Shown here: positions 5,247-7,172 of the stretch, one piece after another
Layout of the letters: the number at the start of each line of letters is the position of its first letter
How positions within the stretch are numbered: position 1 is the first letter of the stretch
Assembly (NCBI GenBank): GCA_035340095.1
Contig: DAORGN010000233.1
Location: forward strand, 1 to 7,172
Source: JAEUKA01 sp035340095
Lineage (GTDB): Bacteria; Myxococcota_A; Polyangia; Palsa-1104; JAEUJZ01
DNA length: 7,172 nucleotides
Reading direction: 5' to 3'
Made by a program: the position numbers and the translations under genes
Notes under the pieces: generated by a model
Told to the model about the DNA's origin: nothing
The model's database searches: none
Seen by the model: only the letters and a program-made list of their open reading frames with translations

Positions 5247-6608
5247 TTACGGCGTTCCGAGCCCTTCGTCGAGGATCGACTGCGCACTCGAGTCTTTGGG
5301 TGCGACGACTTGCGGCTGCACCACCGGCAGACCGGCCAGCTCGCGGAGTCGGTTTTGCGCTTGGCGGCGACGCACTTCATCGGTTTCTTTTTCGGCGCAG
5401 ACCTTGAGAGCGGCTTGTTCTCCGGCGGTGTTGCGCAGCGCTTTTTGCACCGCGCCGATCGTGCAGTAAATCGTGCCGCGGTCGGGGGCCTGGTAGCGCA
5501 GCCTCGTCACCATGTCGAGCCCGCGATCGGGCTGACCGGCGCGAACCTGGGCGTCCGCTGCCGATAGTCCCAGCTCGATGTCATATGGTGCACTGAGCCA
5601 CGCGCGCTGGTACGTTTCGGCGGCGCGGCGCACTTCTCCTTCGTCGATGAGCTTTTCGGCTTCGGCGCGCAGGCTGCGGGCCCGCTGCGCTTCGTGGCTG
5701 GTTTCGCGATACGTCTGGGTGAGCGCGCGATCTTCGAGCAGCAGAAGCCCGGTGTCGGCAAAGCGAAAGACCACCGGAGCAAGCAGCCCTTGGATCACGA
5801 CTTCTTTGTTACCGTCTTTGTCGACGTCGATAAAGTCGACGCGGTTGAGTCCTTGGCGAACGCCTCCGGGCGCGCTTGGCGACGGCTCGCTGCGGTGGGC
5901 ACAGAACGTGAGCAGGGTGCGGAAGCGCTGGCCATCGAAGCGACGGAGCCTGGCGATGCTCAGGCTGCGACCGCTGCTTTCAACCAGATCGTGACCATCG
6001 CGCAGCAGGGGCGTGCGACCATTTTCAGTGAGCAGCACGCTGGCGAACGTTGGCTCGGCGCGTGGTGGGACGATCCGATAGTCGCTGAGCAGGTAGCCGT
6101 TTTCGGTGCCGCGGTAGATCGCGGAGAAGACTTCTTTGGCGGTTACGCTGATGCGTCCACCGATGACCAGATCGCGCTGGCCGTCTCCATCCAGATCGTC
6201 GGTGTCTTCGCCGCTGCCGTTGTGAATCTTGTCCGAACCGATCGGGCCGCATGGCAGCGTCGTCAGCTTGCACGGATTTGTGGGCTCAGGCTGCGTTGAC
6301 TGCGGTTCAATGCCACACCACTTGGCATCGGGCAGAACGCCATCGCTGCTGGCTGACGCCGGGGCATTGCGGGTTGGCGAACCGATCGGCAAGCTGGGTG
6401 CTTCGGCGGTGGCAGCCTGGGAAACGGCGGCGGCAGAGCCACCCGCTGGCGCACCGCCCAGCCAGGTAGGCTTCTGTTGTGCACTGCGGAGCGGCGGAAA
6501 TGGTGCATTGCGAGAAGGTTCGTTTGCCTCCCCGACCTGCACGGCCCCCGCCACAAGCCCGAAGCCAAGCAGGGTTGCAAGCGCCAGACGACCGACACTA
6601 CTGGGCAT
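5247..6608 (-). CDS. Secreted protein with two DxDxDG (FG-GAP/VCBS-like) loops and a C-terminal TPR region, unknown function
   Basis: This encodes a 453-residue exported protein I cannot name. A signal peptide is seen at about 1-29 (Arg7, hydrophobic 8-22, possible cuts after Ala22 or Ala28). A Pro/Ala/Ser-rich linker of about 60 residues (30-92) follows, as in exported proteins that span the periplasm. The middle (about 95-290) has two calcium-loop motifs: DLDGDGQRD at 138-146 followed by LVIGG, and DVDKDGNKE at 261-269 followed by VVIQG. This spacing and the trailing hydrophobic strand resemble FG-GAP/VCBS propeller repeats, though only two are clear. Residues 305-425 are helical and TPR-like, with AAETYQRAWLSAPYDIELGLSAA and following helices. 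Six cysteines (98, 113, 120, 236, 382, 404) could form disulfides. ATG at 6608 gives a proper signal peptide. ATG at 6635 would overlap recN and add acidic residues in front. Probably co-transcribed with recN, 13 bases upstream. Confidence 0.8.
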   Translation of the reverse strand: MPSSVGRLALATLLGFGLVAGAVQVGEANEPSRNAPFPPLRSAQQKPTWLGGAPAGGSAAAVSQAATAEAPSLPIGSPTRNAPASASSDGVLPDAKWCGIEPQSTQPEPTNPCKLTTLPCGPIGSDKIHNGSGEDTDDLDGDGQRDLVIGGRISVTAKEVFSAIYRGTENGYLLSDYRIVPPRAEPTFASVLLTENGRTPLLRDGHDLVESSGRSLSIARLRRFDGQRFRTLLTFCAHRSEPSPSAPGGVRQGLNRVDFIDVDKDGNKEVVIQGLLAPVVFRFADTGLLLLEDRALTQTYRETSHEAQRARSLRAEAEKLIDEGEVRRAAETYQRAWLSAPYDIELGLSAADAQVRAGQPDRGLDMVTRLRYQAPDRGTIYCTIGAVQKALRNTAGEQAALKVCAEKETDEVRRRQAQNRLRELAGLPVVQPQVVAPKDSSAQSILDEGLGTP

Positions 6609-6615
6609 AGTGCTC

Positions 6616-6645
6616 AATATATCAGGCTCTTGCATCCGCTTTCAG
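6616..6645 (-). promoter_or_regulatory. Possible internal promoter overlapping the recN 3' end, leaderless layout
   Basis: On the minus strand CTGAAA (6645-6640, four of six -35 bases) is followed after 18 bases by TATATT (6621-6616, five of six -10 bases). The ATG of the next gene begins 7 bases after the -10, so transcription would start at or next to the start codon, giving a leaderless or nearly leaderless mRNA. This fits the lack of a Shine-Dalgarno before that ATG. It is A/T-rich in a GC-rich context, which supports it, but chance cannot be excluded. Confidence 0.35.
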
Positions 6646-7172
6646 TGTGCGTCGGGATCGGCTGTCGCGGCTCGGGTTTGGTTGGGACGCTTGCGGCGCG
6701 CTGCGCAGGACGCCGGCCAGTTGGGCATGGGCGATCAGCTCATCGGCGTGGGCGCGGCTCTTTTCGGTCAGTCGGGCGCCACCTATCATTCGGGCGATTT
6801 CGTCGCGTCGTTCGGTGGGACGCAGCGGACGGACGCTGGTGACGGTGCGACCGGACAAGACCTGCTTTTCCACGCGGAAATGGTGCTGTCCATAAGCGGC
6901 GATCTGGGCGAGGTGGCTGATGCACAGCACTTGCTTGCCGTTTGCCAGGCTGCGGATCTTGCAACCGACGCGATCGGCGGTGGCTCCACCTATGCCGGAG
7001 TCGACTTCATCGAAGACGCAGGTGGCCACTTCATCGGCTTGTCCGAGCACGCCGCGCAGCGCAAGCATGACCCGCGATAGCTCGCCACCCGAGGCGATCC
7101 GCTGCAGTGGTCGGGGATCTTCACCGTGGTTGGCAGAAAACAGAAGCTCGCAGCGATCCCAACCGTCCCGAC
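6622..7172 (-). CDS. recN: DNA repair protein RecN, C-terminal 182 residues (runs off the right edge)
   Basis: RecN is an SMC-like ATPase recruited early to DNA double-strand breaks, where it helps RecA-dependent repair in the cytoplasm. The visible piece is the C-terminal ATPase lobe. CELLFSANHGEDPRPLQRIA (7-26) leads into the ABC signature SGGELSR (27-33) and the helix VMLALRGVL. Walker B with the catalytic glutamate, VFDEVDSGIGG, is at 52-62, and the H-loop CISHLAQIAA at 83-92 is followed by HHFRVEK, all as expected for RecN. The frame stays open from the window edge down to TGA at 6624-6622, with no internal start needed. The last 25 residues are Arg/Ser/Ala-rich and poorly conserved. The Walker A motif and the coiled coil lie outside the window. 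It is upstream of, and probably co-transcribed with, the secreted TPR protein gene. Confidence 0.95.
   Translation of the reverse strand, partial: RDGWDRCELLFSANHGEDPRPLQRIASGGELSRVMLALRGVLGQADEVATCVFDEVDSGIGGATADRVGCKIRSLANGKQVLCISHLAQIAAYGQHHFRVEKQVLSGRTVTSVRPLRPTERRDEIARMIGGARLTEKSRAHADELIAHAQLAGVLRSAPQASQPNPSRDSRSRRTLKADARA

Noticed and set aside
6229..7080. Plus-strand open frame (283 codons) opposite recN and the TPR gene start
   Set aside because: It crosses the boundary between two real minus-strand genes, and the recN motifs (SGGELSR, DEVDSGIGG) prove the other strand codes.
1..7172. CRISPR array, tRNA, rRNA, transposon ends, attachment sites or a defence island
   Set aside because: No spaced direct repeats, no tRNA-like cloverleaf, no transposase or integrase frame, and no defence-associated domain was seen on either strand.

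Overview
The window comes from a GC-rich bacterial chromosome (roughly 60% or more GC by eye) with dense protein-coding content. I see no tRNA, rRNA, insertion sequence, phage gene or CRISPR array. Signal peptides, a likely lipoprotein whose mature end begins Cys-Gly-Gly, an AmpG-type inner-membrane permease and a MscS channel with a periplasmic front domain point to a Gram-negative organism. The Cys-Gly-Gly lipoprotein end and the calcium-loop plus TPR secreted protein would suit a myxobacterium or related deltaproteobacterium, but this is a guess; nothing here fixes the taxonomy.

Layout, left to right. (1) Positions 1-85, minus strand: the first 28 codons of a probable lipoprotein cut by the window edge, with a strong ribosome binding site. 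Its 127-base leader holds a perfect 16-base palindrome. (2) Positions 213-4173, minus strand: three genes in the order mscS-type channel, prolyl iminopeptidase (pip), AmpG/SLC33-type permease. The gaps are 61 and 18 bases, so they are probably co-transcribed, and the lipoprotein may follow on the same transcript or have its own promoter. (3) Positions 4174-4280: a 107-base divergent intergenic region. (4) Positions 4281-5225, plus strand: a single gene for a probable GT-A-fold glycosyltransferase. (5) Positions 5247-7172, minus strand: the C-terminal third of recN (cut by the right edge), followed after 13 bases by a secreted protein with two DxDxDG calcium-binding-type loops and a C-terminal TPR region. 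This gene converges on the glycosyltransferase, with only 21 bases between the stop codons.

How the genes may work together. The mscS-pip-permease group is an envelope and peptide-handling set: pressure release, removal of N-terminal proline from peptides, and uptake of a cell-wall-derived or other small solute. The functional link is inferred from order and spacing only. RecN belongs to DNA double-strand break repair, and its secreted neighbour has no evident link to repair.

Most of the window is ordinary housekeeping content. The parts least explained by known families are the calcium-loop/TPR secreted protein, the orphan glycosyltransferase and the palindrome in the lipoprotein leader. 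I found no convincing new multi-gene system.
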